Shown: positions 1 to 5,839 of the stretch, piece after piece
Numbering within the stretch: position 1 is the stretch's first letter
Layout: each line of letters starts with the position of its first letter
NCBI GenBank assembly: GCA_900549065.1
Contig: URNC01000025.1
Coordinates: 1 to 18,113, forward strand
Direction: 5' to 3'
Source of the DNA: an uncultured Collinsella sp.
Lineage (GTDB): Bacteria > Actinomycetota > Coriobacteriia > Coriobacteriales > Coriobacteriaceae
Length of the DNA: 18,113 bases
Translations under genes and position numbers: made by a program
Notes under the pieces: generated by a model
Databases searched by the model: none
Told to the model about the DNA's origin: nothing
Seen by the model: the letters and a program-made list of their open reading frames with translations, nothing else

Positions 1-537
1 ATGCAGGAGCTCGTGGAGCAGCTGCTGTTTTTGGCGCGCGGCGATGCCGGGCGCACGGTCCTGCGGCGTGCGCATACCAACCTGGCTGCACTGGTCGGCG
101 AGGTTTGCGAAGAATCGCAGATGATCGATGCCGGGCACACGTATCGGCTGGCCTTTGACGCTGCGCTTATCAGCGACCCGCGCTGCGACGCGTCCGTCGA
201 TGTCGCGCTCGTGAAGCAGGCTCTGCGCGTGATCGTGCAAAACGCCGCCAAGTATTCGGACGCGGGCACGCCCATCTCGTTTGGCGTAGCGCCGGATGCG
301 GGCGCGGGCACGATCGACATAAGCGTTGAGGACGAGGGCATCGGCATGAACCAGGAATCCGCAGCTCACGCGTTCGAGCGGTTCTACCGCGCCGACAACG
401 CGCGCGATGCCGGAGCGCAGGGCTCGGGCCTGGGGCTCGCCATCGCCAAGTGGATCGTCGATAGCCACGGCGGCGTCATCGGCGTGACCTCGGTCGAGGG
501 CGTCGGCAGCCGCTTTACGATTCGCCTGCCGCGGTAG
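1..537 (+). CDS. Sensor histidine kinase, C-terminal part (5' end outside window)
   Basis: This is the catalytic end of a membrane-type two-component sensor kinase, which autophosphorylates a His in the preceding DHp domain and passes phosphate to a response regulator. The visible 178 residues start with the end of the DHp helix (LVEQLLFLAR). The HATPase_c ATP-binding domain follows: N box around residues 72-86 (QNAAKYS), G1 box DEGIGM at 111-116, F box FERFYRAD at 125-132, and G2 box GSGLGL at 141-146. The frame is open to the first base and the ATG at position 1 lies inside the fold, so the phospho-acceptor His, any HAMP/sensor domain and the true start are upstream of the window. The partner regulator is presumably also upstream. 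The signal sensed cannot be told. It ends in a hairpin terminator shared with the convergent VOC gene. Confidence 0.9.
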   Translation: MQELVEQLLFLARGDAGRTVLRRAHTNLAALVGEVCEESQMIDAGHTYRLAFDAALISDPRCDASVDVALVKQALRVIVQNAAKYSDAGTPISFGVAPDAGAGTIDISVEDEGIGMNQESAAHAFERFYRADNARDAGAQGSGLGLAIAKWIVDSHGGVIGVTSVEGVGSRFTIRLPR

Positions 538-557
538 GAAGCCCCTCGGCATAAATA

Positions 558-590
558 AAGGGATAGGGCCACGCAGCCCTATCCCTTTTT
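558..590 (+). terminator. Bidirectional rho-independent terminator
   Basis: A perfect 12-bp stem (AAGGGATAGGGC at 558-569 with GCCCTATCCCTT at 576-587) closes a 6-nt loop. It runs into T residues on the plus strand (586-590). The minus strand downstream reads CTTTATTTAT, so it can serve both the kinase gene (+) and the convergent VOC gene (-). Confidence 0.88.
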
Positions 591-612
591 GCTAGCTATG
601 ACAGCTTGTGCG

Positions 613-987
613 CTACTCGCGGCACAGGTGCACGGCGAAGCCGGCGAACTCGCGCTTAAAGTACACGAGCTTGGTACCACCGTCGGGTAGCAGCGCGCGC
701 GACTCCTCGTTGACCTCGAGCCCGCGCTCGGCAAACCACTTCTCAGCTGCATCGATGTCGTTAACGGCAAAGCCGATGTGGCCTTTGGTGCCACGACCGT
801 TCTGCTTCATGACCTCGACCAGCGAATCGTTGAAGTACGAAACCGGGGTCTCGATAACAGGCAGGCCCATCATCGTCGAGAACAGCTCCGCGATCTCCAG
901 GGCGTCTGCCGGGTCGGCGGCGTTAATGCCCACATGGGCAACGCGCATGCCAAAGAGCTCGACCGGGTTGACGTTCTGCTCACTCAT
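613..987 (-). CDS. VOC (glyoxalase/bleomycin-resistance) family protein
   Basis: A 124-residue single-domain protein of the vicinal-oxygen-chelate superfamily. These are metal-dependent isomerases, epimerases, dioxygenases or ligand-binding proteins with beta-alpha-beta-beta-beta folds. The first module begins VAHVGINAADP (His18) and the second begins GHIGFAVNDIDAAEKWFAERG (His70). The protein ends FAVHLCRE with Glu124 in the position of the usual last metal ligand. The substrate cannot be assigned. The ATG at 987 is chosen because an upstream in-frame start would run through the EIIB gene; the ribosome-binding site is weak, suggesting translational coupling to the EIIB gene, whose stop is 11 nt upstream. 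That link to a PTS EIIB suggests a role in sugar or sugar-phosphate metabolism, but this is inference. Confidence 0.82.
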   Translation of the reverse strand: MSEQNVNPVELFGMRVAHVGINAADPADALEIAELFSTMMGLPVIETPVSYFNDSLVEVMKQNGRGTKGHIGFAVNDIDAAEKWFAERGLEVNEESRALLPDGGTKLVYFKREFAGFAVHLCRE

Positions 988-998
988 ACAGGCAGTGC

Positions 999-1286
999 CT
1001 ACTGAGCCATGACGTCGAGAACGGCCTTCTCGGCAGCGACGCGGTTCATGCCGGTCATGAAGGGCACGCCGCTCACGTACGGGCAGGTGAGGCCTTCGGG
1101 GGCAACGGTGGTGGCGATCAGCAGGTCGGCGCCCTCGTCGCAGTAGTCCTTGGCCTCGGAGATGGCGCACTGCACGATCTCGTACTTGTCGGCGTAACCG
1201 TTGGCGTCGAGCAAGGTGGCGACCTTCTGGGCAACGAGTGTGGAAGTAGCAGCGCCAGCACCGCAAGCCAAAACGATCTTCTTCAT
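999..1286 (-). CDS. PTS sugar transporter subunit IIB (galactitol-type)
   Basis: A 95-residue protein matching the small cytosolic EIIB of galactitol-type phosphotransferase systems. It begins MKKIVLACGAGAATSTLVAQKV, with Cys8 in the P-loop-like CGAGAATST, which is the expected phosphocysteine. EIIB accepts phosphate from EIIA and hands it to the sugar bound in the EIIC channel. GGGAGA stands about 8 nt before the ATG. No EIIA or EIIC gene lies within the window: the gene is first of a two-gene unit with the VOC protein and is divergent from 1450-2073. Its membrane partner must be encoded elsewhere, or the protein acts as a regulator. The sugar is unknown; the family is clear, the specificity is not. 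Confidence 0.87.
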   Translation of the reverse strand: MKKIVLACGAGAATSTLVAQKVATLLDANGYADKYEIVQCAISEAKDYCDEGADLLIATTVAPEGLTCPYVSGVPFMTGMNRVAAEKAVLDVMAQ

Positions 1287-1320
1287 AGGTAATGTCTCCC
1301 TTCATGGTTTACTTTAGGTA

Positions 1321-1326
1321 AGTGTA
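1321..1326 (-). promoter_or_regulatory. Possible -10 element of the EIIB-VOC unit
   Basis: The minus strand reads TACACT here, 35 nt upstream of the EIIB start, with only a poor -35 match (CTGAGT) 17 bp further upstream. It is a plausible sigma-70 type -10 within the divergent 163-bp gap, judged by sequence alone. Confidence 0.3.
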
Positions 1327-1388
1327 CCGCAGCGAGCGATGGCACTCAGCCTCGATGAGCTTTTATGCCAGTTTGCTTGCACGCTGCG

Positions 1389-1394
1389 TATAAT
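1389..1394 (+). promoter_or_regulatory. Probable -10 element of the 1450-2073 gene
   Basis: A perfect consensus TATAAT hexamer lies 55 nt before the ATG at 1450. No good TTGACA-like -35 is seen at 16-18 bp (TGCCAG at 17 bp), so the promoter call rests mainly on the -10. Confidence 0.42.
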
Positions 1395-1449
1395 ACATCT
1401 AGTACGTGTTGTCATACCGCTCGCTTTAAGAGCGACTAAGGACTCTGAA

Positions 1450-2073
1450 ATGCCCGATTCCCGCACCCTCTGGACCGCCGTCGTTATCATCTGCATCGCC
1501 GTGTCGGTGTTCTTTAGCGTCAAAAAACGCACCACGTTCAAGCGTCTGCAGCAGTTGATGGCCGCCAAGCAGTGGGACGAGTTCGATCGTTTGCTCGACG
1601 GCAAACTCACCAGCATGCTGTACCCACGCTACAACCGCGACTACCTGCGCCTGAACTCCTATCTGCTGCGCGAGGACCACGAGCGTGCCAGCGAGATGTT
1701 CGACCTGCTGCTGGGGCTCAACCTCCCCAAGATGCAGCGCGTCGACCTGGTGATCAAAGCCTTTAACTACTATGTTGGCCAGGAGGACCGCAAAAAGTCC
1801 AAGGAGTTGCTGCACGAGATCAAGGGCTTTGAGGGCGGTCAGGCCGAGGCAGTTGCGCACGAGTGCCAGCTGATGTACGACACGATGATCCTCAAGCGCC
1901 ACAACGACATTCCCGAGCTGGAGCGCATGCTCGAGGATGTCGGCGACGACCCGGTCAAGCGCTGCCGCTTGGAGTACCTGCTGGCCCTGCAGTACCAGAA
2001 CAAGGGCGACGAAGCCAAGTTCCAGGAGTTCCTGGAGAAGTCGGGCCAACACTCGATGGCCGTCAACGCGTAA
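1450..2073 (+). CDS. Membrane-anchored helical-repeat (TPR-like) protein of unknown function
   Basis: A 207-residue protein that I do not recognise as a named family. One N-terminal hydrophobic helix (about residues 7-24, WTAVVIICIAVSVFF) is followed by basic residues (VKKR). It therefore looks like a signal anchor with the rest on the cytoplasmic side by the positive-inside rule. The remainder is alpha-helical and charged, with repeat-like pairs of helices (AAKQWDEFDRLLDG, REDHERASEMFDLLLG, DRKKSKELLHEIKG, KGDEAKFQEFLEKSG) resembling degenerate tetratricopeptide repeats, usually protein-interaction scaffolds. The ATG at 1450 is chosen over an upstream in-frame ATG at 1339 because AAGGA sits about 8 nt before it, and the hydrophobic segment then lies at the N terminus. 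It stands alone between the EIIB unit and tRNA-Leu. Confidence 0.75.
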   Translation: MPDSRTLWTAVVIICIAVSVFFSVKKRTTFKRLQQLMAAKQWDEFDRLLDGKLTSMLYPRYNRDYLRLNSYLLREDHERASEMFDLLLGLNLPKMQRVDLVIKAFNYYVGQEDRKKSKELLHEIKGFEGGQAEAVAHECQLMYDTMILKRHNDIPELERMLEDVGDDPVKRCRLEYLLALQYQNKGDEAKFQEFLEKSGQHSMAVNA

Positions 2074-2084
2074 CGGACGGCTTG

Positions 2085-2093
2085 TGCTAGACT
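2085..2093 (+). promoter_or_regulatory. Possible extended -10 promoter of tRNA-Leu
   Basis: TGCTAGACT forms an extended -10 (TGn plus TAGACT) that would start transcription a few bases before the tRNA at 2105. No recognisable -35 is present. It lies only 12 nt after the stop of the preceding gene, so read-through transcription is also possible. Confidence 0.35.
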
Positions 2094-2104
2094 TCTAGTC
2101 TCAC

Positions 2105-2189
2105 GGGGGCGTGGCGGAATTGGCATACGCAGGAGACTTAAAATCTCTCGCCGCAAGGATTGTGGGTTCGAGTCCCACCGCCCCTACCA
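2105..2189 (+). tRNA. tRNA-Leu(UAA)
   Basis: A complete 85-nt class II tRNA with encoded CCA. The acceptor stem is GGGGGCG/CGCCCCT, with a G-U first pair and discriminator A. The anticodon stem GGAGA/TCTCT closes the loop CTTAAAA, giving anticodon UAA (reads UUA leucine codons, rare in this G+C-rich genome). The long variable region CGCCGCAAGGATT is typical of tRNA-Leu, and the T arm is GTGGG-TTCGAGT-CCCAC. Confidence 0.96.
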
Positions 2190-2201
2190 TATGATTGCTT
2201 G

Positions 2202-2240
2202 CGAGCCCGTGTTCCCCAGGGATGCGGGCTCGTTTCTTTT
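2202..2240 (+). terminator. Rho-independent terminator after tRNA-Leu
   Basis: The stem CGAGCCCG (2202-2209) with CGGGCTCG (2225-2232) is followed by TTTCTTTT. It lies 12 nt after the tRNA CCA end. Confidence 0.85.
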
Positions 2241-2321
2241 GGACGCCGTCAACTGCAGAGCAGCTCATTTGGGACGGGGCTTTTTTGACTACTTTTTCCG
2301 CCCACCCAATGAGTTTCCTAC

Positions 2322-2405
2322 CACATTTTCCGATGGAAAAACGTGGTTGTCTCGCACATTTTCCGATGGAAAAACGTGGTTGTCTCGCACATTTTCCGAT
2401 GGAAA
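2322..2405. repeat. 33-bp tandem repeat, about 2.5 copies, each with a small palindrome
   Basis: The unit starts CACATTTTCCGATGG and ends GTTGTCTCG, with copies starting at 2322, 2355 and 2388 (the last cut after 18 bases). Full copies appear identical. Each copy contains TTTTCC-GAT-GGAAAA, a 6-bp inverted repeat around a 3-nt spacer, so the array places three evenly spaced dyads (33 bp, about three helical turns) directly upstream of the ATPase start. It could be an operator array or a slipped-strand duplication; no protein-coding role is supported. Confidence 0.85.
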
Positions 2406-2419
2406 CACCCAAATGGCCT

Positions 2420-2425
2420 TATACT
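2420..2425 (+). promoter_or_regulatory. Possible -10 element of the ATPase gene
   Basis: TATACT (5 of 6 to consensus) lies 24 nt before the ATG at 2449, just after the tandem repeat. The third repeat copy would lie in the -35 region, so repeat-binding factors could control this promoter. The -35 is not recognisable. Confidence 0.4.
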
Positions 2426-2448
2426 AGCCGAGAGGGTTGGGAGGCAAT

Positions 2449-3750
2449 ATGCAGCGACAGCTTATGAGTGAACTTATCGCTTGGAAATCAAGGGCGAATC
2501 GCAAACCTCTCTTGCTTAAGGGAGCCCGCCAGACAGGAAAGACTTGGCTTCTTAACGAATTCGCAAGCCAGCAGTATCGAAACGTCATTCGTTTTGACTT
2601 TATGCTCGAGCCGAGCACGCGCTCGCTGTTCGATGGGAACCTCGACCCCAAGCGCATCATCTCCCAGATAGAACTCCTACGTGGCCAAACCGTAACGCCA
2701 GCAGACACGCTCATCATCTTCGACGAAATCCAAGAGGCGCCACGCGGGATCACCGCGCTCAAGTACTTCAACGAACTTGCACCCGAATACCACATCGTGG
2801 CAGCCGGTTCCTATATGGGCCTCGCGCTCCGACGCGAAAACGAGTCATTTCCCGTTGGCAAAATCGACCAGCTCACCATGCGTCCCATGGGGTTTGCCGA
2901 GTTCGTTCGTGCCGTCGACGGCAACCCGCTCGCCGACGCCATCCTTGCCGCAGACATGAACCTTCTGGCAAACGTTGCCGAAAAGCTCGAACACTTGCTC
3001 AAGGAATACCTTGTTGTCGGCGGTATGCCCGAAGTTGTCTCCGCTTTCGCCGAGACACGCGACTTCATCGAAGCCCGAAGGCTTCAGCAGCAAATCATCG
3101 AGGCTTACGAATCCGATTTTGGCAAACATGCACCCGCCCGCATCGTCGAGCGCATGAGGTTGGTTTGGAAATCCCTTCCCGGCCAGCTTGCAAAGGAGAA
3201 CAAGAAGTTTGTCTATGGCGCCCTTCGCCCCGGAGCGCGCGCACGCGATTTCGAGGAAAGCCTCCAGTGGCTCACGGACTACGGAATCGTTCATAAGGTG
3301 CCACGTGTTTCCGCTCTAAAGGCGCCGCTCTCGAGCTACGAAGACCTCTCGGGCTTCAAACTGTTCTGCATCGACACCGGCATCCTCGGAGCGCTCTCCG
3401 GTCTCTCTCCGGCCGTCGTTCTTAACGGATCCGCTGTTTTTACCGAGTTCAAAGGTTCGCTGACCGAACAATACGTCGCGCAAGAGCTCTTGCTCCAGGA
3501 CAAAACTCCCGCGTATTGGTCCTCTACCTCCGGCAATGCCGAAACCGACTTTGCCATCGACCATGCGGGAACCGTGCTTCCGCTTGAGGTCAAGGCGGCA
3601 GAGAACCTTAAAGCGAAGAGTCTGAAAATAGCCTGCGAAAAATTCAAACTCGAGCGTTGCGTGAGGAGCTCCCTGGCGGCATATAGAGACGAGGGCATGC
3701 TCATCAATATTCCGCTTTGGGAGATTGGGCAGATCGACAAGCTGGCATAG
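2449..3750 (+). CDS. AAA-family ATPase with DUF4143 C-terminal domain
   Basis: A 433-residue protein of the AAA_14/DUF4143 family, solitary ATPases common in anaerobes whose role is not established. Walker A is GARQTGKT (25-32) and Walker B is LIIFDEIQ (88-95), followed by a sensor-like AAGSYMG. The C-terminal domain has the arrangement ETDFAID...LEVKA (about 365-383; Asp367, Glu380, Lys382), which fits a PD-(D/E)XK nuclease-like core. The ATG at 2449 is chosen because GGGAGG lies 5 nt before it; a TTG twelve bases upstream is less likely. By eye its base composition is lower in G+C than the flanking genes, with more A/T third positions, suggesting horizontal acquisition. It has no operon partner; the array and promoter upstream are its only visible regulation. 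Confidence 0.9.
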   Translation: MQRQLMSELIAWKSRANRKPLLLKGARQTGKTWLLNEFASQQYRNVIRFDFMLEPSTRSLFDGNLDPKRIISQIELLRGQTVTPADTLIIFDEIQEAPRGITALKYFNELAPEYHIVAAGSYMGLALRRENESFPVGKIDQLTMRPMGFAEFVRAVDGNPLADAILAADMNLLANVAEKLEHLLKEYLVVGGMPEVVSAFAETRDFIEARRLQQQIIEAYESDFGKHAPARIVERMRLVWKSLPGQLAKENKKFVYGALRPGARARDFEESLQWLTDYGIVHKVPRVSALKAPLSSYEDLSGFKLFCIDTGILGALSGLSPAVVLNGSAVFTEFKGSLTEQYVAQELLLQDKTPAYWSSTSGNAETDFAIDHAGTVLPLEVKAAENLKAKSLKIACEKFKLERCVRSSLAAYRDEGMLINIPLWEIGQIDKLA

Positions 3751-3756
3751 GCGCTG

Positions 3757-3784
3757 TGGGGACGCCCCGCAAGGACTGTCCCCA
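3757..3784. repeat. Small inverted repeat TGGGGAC / GTCCCCA
   Basis: A 7-bp perfect inverted repeat (3757-3763 and 3778-3784) encloses GCCCCGCAAGGACT, immediately after the ATPase stop. It lies next to the larger palindrome at 3801-3863 and may be part of the same composite element. It lacks a T-tract, so it is not a convincing terminator on its own. Confidence 0.5.
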
Positions 3785-3800
3785 GGTGCCGGCTGTTGAG

Positions 3801-3863
3801 TTGCGGTGGAATAGGGACTGTTTGGTGCCCGAAAGGGCGATTGTAGTCCGTATTTCACCGCAA
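3801..3863. repeat. Dispersed palindromic repeat, copy 1
   Basis: The arms TTGCGGTGGAATAGGGACT (3801-3819) and 3845-3863 pair at 17 of 19 positions. The 25-nt interior holds a second hairpin, GCCC-GAAA-GGGC. The same arm sequence recurs at 10533-10601 with a different interior. Both copies lie between convergent genes (here the ATPase and ppx), so it may act as a terminator although it lacks a strong T-tract; a REP/MITE-like origin is inferred. Confidence 0.8.
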
Positions 3864-3868
3864 ATTAT

Positions 3869-4870
3869 TTAGAGGGTGCTGAGAGTGGGGGTCCAGGCGA
3901 TGGTGGGAGTCGCGCCGTCGAGAACCTCGTTGATGGTGGCGGCCATGCCAGCGAGTAGGCTGTTCTCGCTTACGGTGAGCGTCTTGTAGCCGCCGGCTCG
4001 CATGAGCTCGCGAATCACCACGGCACCTGCCAAGATCACGTTCGCGCGCTTGGGCTGCACGCCCGGCAACGCGGCAATGCCTGCAACATCCAACGCAGAC
4101 ATGCGCTCGATAGCGGCCGAAATCTGCTCCATCGAAAGCTCGCGCAGGTGCACAAAGTTCGAGTCGTACGGCTCCAGTTCGTGGACCAGCGCCACGAGCG
4201 TGGTAACGGTACCGCCCACCGCGACGAGGCGCTCGGCGCGCTCAAAGTCGACAGGCAGGCCCTCAAAATAGGCGGCGAACTGCTCGCCTGCCCACGCGGC
4301 AGCGGCAGCAAGCTCGCCGCGTGCGGGTGGCATCGTCGAGAAAAACCGCTCCGTCACGCGGCGGCAGCCAATGTCCAGCGAGCGCGTCCCTTCTAGCGCA
4401 AAGACGCCACGCTCCGGCGCATAGACGCCCGTCGCGAGCTCCGTGGATCCGCCGCCCGAATCGGCAACAATGATGCGCTCGCCGGCAAAGTCGTGCGCCA
4501 CGCCAAAAAACGTCAGGCGTGCCTCGACCTCACCCGGAATCACCTGCGGCTCAAGCCCCAGCTCGTGCAGGCCGTCCAGCAGCAGGGCGGCGTTGGACGC
4601 ATCGCGCGCGGCGCTCGTGCACGTGGTGCAGATGCACGCGGCGCCAAAGGTACGCGCCTCGTCCACAAACATACGGCACGCAGCGAGTACACGCTCGACA
4701 GCCGCCTCGCAAAAGCGACCCGTCGCGTCCACGCCCTCGCCCAGGTCGGTAATCTCGGTATGCTTGGACGATCCCACAATCGCTCCGCCCTCGACCTGGG
4801 CCAACACCAGTCGCGACGACACCGTTCCCAGGTCGATCGCGGCTACCTTATAGCGTTTGCAATTTGTCAT
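3869..4870 (-). CDS. ppx: Ppx/GppA family exopolyphosphatase
   Basis: A 333-residue short-form phosphatase of the ASKHA superfamily, expected to cleave terminal phosphate from polyphosphate and/or the 5' phosphate from pppGpp. The first phosphate-binding loop is DLGTVSSR (13-20). The catalytic Glu lies in GEVEARLTFFG (Glu116 region), and the second loop DSGGGSTE is at 137-144. A third glycine-rich loop (VGGTVTTL) follows near residue 215. The length fits the short actinobacterial type lacking the C-terminal HD domain. The ATG at 4870 has GGAGGGGAG upstream. It is 20 nt downstream of the divIC-like gene and probably cotranscribed. Polyphosphatase versus pppGpp hydrolase activity cannot be separated from sequence. 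Confidence 0.9.
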   Translation of the reverse strand: MTNCKRYKVAAIDLGTVSSRLVLAQVEGGAIVGSSKHTEITDLGEGVDATGRFCEAAVERVLAACRMFVDEARTFGAACICTTCTSAARDASNAALLLDGLHELGLEPQVIPGEVEARLTFFGVAHDFAGERIIVADSGGGSTELATGVYAPERGVFALEGTRSLDIGCRRVTERFFSTMPPARGELAAAAAWAGEQFAAYFEGLPVDFERAERLVAVGGTVTTLVALVHELEPYDSNFVHLRELSMEQISAAIERMSALDVAGIAALPGVQPKRANVILAGAVVIRELMRAGGYKTLTVSENSLLAGMAATINEVLDGATPTIAWTPTLSTL

Positions 4871-4890
4871 TGCGGGCTCCCCTCCGGGCG

Positions 4891-5652
4891 CTATTTGCCG
4901 TTGGACACGACCGTCTGGCCCTCGACGCCGTTAAACCCAAACAGCATGTCGAGCGCTTGGATGTACCACGGCGCGTCCTTACCGACTTCTTCGATTTCCT
5001 TGGCAACTTCGCTGGCCTTCTTGGCGTTCGACGACTTCTGGCTCGACGAGGCATCCGAATCGCCGTCCAGGCCCTGCACTTCAATCCTCTTCTCGCCGGG
5101 CATCACCAAGCCCAGGTCCTCGGACGCCGCGTCCTTGATGCCCTCCTCCGAGAGCAGCTTGTCGACGCTTTTTTGCAGCTCGTCGTTATATTGCTCGCGA
5201 ATCTCGACCTGCTTGGCCAAGATATCGCTCGAGCGCTTAGCCACATACAGGTCGCGTACGGGAAAATACAGGCTCACGAGCGCCAGCGCCACCACGATAC
5301 CGATAAACAGCGGGCGCAGAGAGCCATGTGTAAAGTCATAGATTGCCTTAACCACCGCGTTGTCGTTGGCGTAGCGCATAAAGTCCGAGCCCGAAAGACG
5401 GCTCGAAGGCCTGCTCGCTTTGTCGTGCGTCTGGGCCGAGGGACGCGACGGATGCGACGAACGTGTCGGGCGTACTGGTCCATCTGTCGAAGTATTCACT
5501 TGAGCATTGGGGCGCGAGGTGCTTGTCGGGCGCTGCGCGGAGCGGTCGGCACCGGCGTAGGCGGACCCACCGAGCTGCACCGTGCGCGCACGGCGAAGCG
5601 ACGGCTCACGCGAACCGGCGGAATAGTACCTGTTGTCGTAAATCTGATCCAT
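4891..5652 (-). CDS. divIC: FtsB/DivIC-family septum formation initiator
   Basis: A 253-residue bitopic cell-division protein. Family members form the FtsQLB (DivIB-FtsL-DivIC) complex that controls septal peptidoglycan synthesis. The cytoplasmic N-terminal region (about 1-112) is rich in Ser, Arg and Pro and looks disordered. One transmembrane helix spans about 114-131 (PLFIGIVVALALVSLYFP). An extracellular coiled coil covers about 134-170, and the hallmark EEGIKDAASEDLGLVMPGE lies at 169-187. A Ser/Lys-rich tail and a hydrophobic end (WYIQALDMLFGF) follow. The ATG at 5652 is chosen because AAGG precedes it and the frame further upstream crosses the eno terminator. The gene sits between eno and ppx as in other actinobacteria, which supports the call. 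Confidence 0.85.
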   Translation of the reverse strand: MDQIYDNRYYSAGSREPSLRRARTVQLGGSAYAGADRSAQRPTSTSRPNAQVNTSTDGPVRPTRSSHPSRPSAQTHDKASRPSSRLSGSDFMRYANDNAVVKAIYDFTHGSLRPLFIGIVVALALVSLYFPVRDLYVAKRSSDILAKQVEIREQYNDELQKSVDKLLSEEGIKDAASEDLGLVMPGEKRIEVQGLDGDSDASSSQKSSNAKKASEVAKEIEEVGKDAPWYIQALDMLFGFNGVEGQTVVSNGK

Positions 5653-5743
5653 GTGCGCCTTGTGCGGTTGAGGTTTGTTTGCGCTAAGTATTCTAGTTAT
5701 AGCACGAGCGCGCGCGCCACCTTCGACAGCCTTTGCTCGACAT

Positions 5744-5775
5744 AAAAAAGGCGCTGAGCCATATGGCCCAGCGCC
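5744..5775 (-). terminator. Rho-independent terminator of eno
   Basis: On the minus strand the hairpin (5775-5750) has outer arms GGCGCTG/CAGCGCC around a GCCATATGGC core and is followed by TTTTTT (5749-5744). It lies 64 nt after the eno stop and separates eno from the divIC-like gene. Confidence 0.87.
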
Positions 5776-5839
5776 CAATGGCGGCCATCAGAAGTGGAAC
5801 GGAGCCGAGTCAGCCCCGCCCCCCGCGAGCGCCACTTGT

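Noticed and set aside
2322..2405. CRISPR array
   Set aside because: Copies are directly adjacent with no unique spacers and no cas genes are present; it is a simple tandem repeat.
2101..2412. A minus-strand frame across tRNA-Leu and the 33-bp repeats
   Set aside because: It overlaps the tRNA on the opposite strand and gives the GLEPTI-type peptide typical of translated tRNA complements; the repeated peptide part merely reflects the DNA tandem repeat.
2105..3870. Genomic island integrated at tRNA-Leu carrying the ATPase gene
   Set aside because: No integrase gene is present, and I could not find a direct repeat of the tRNA 3' end downstream of the ATPase. The tRNA is also followed by its own terminator.
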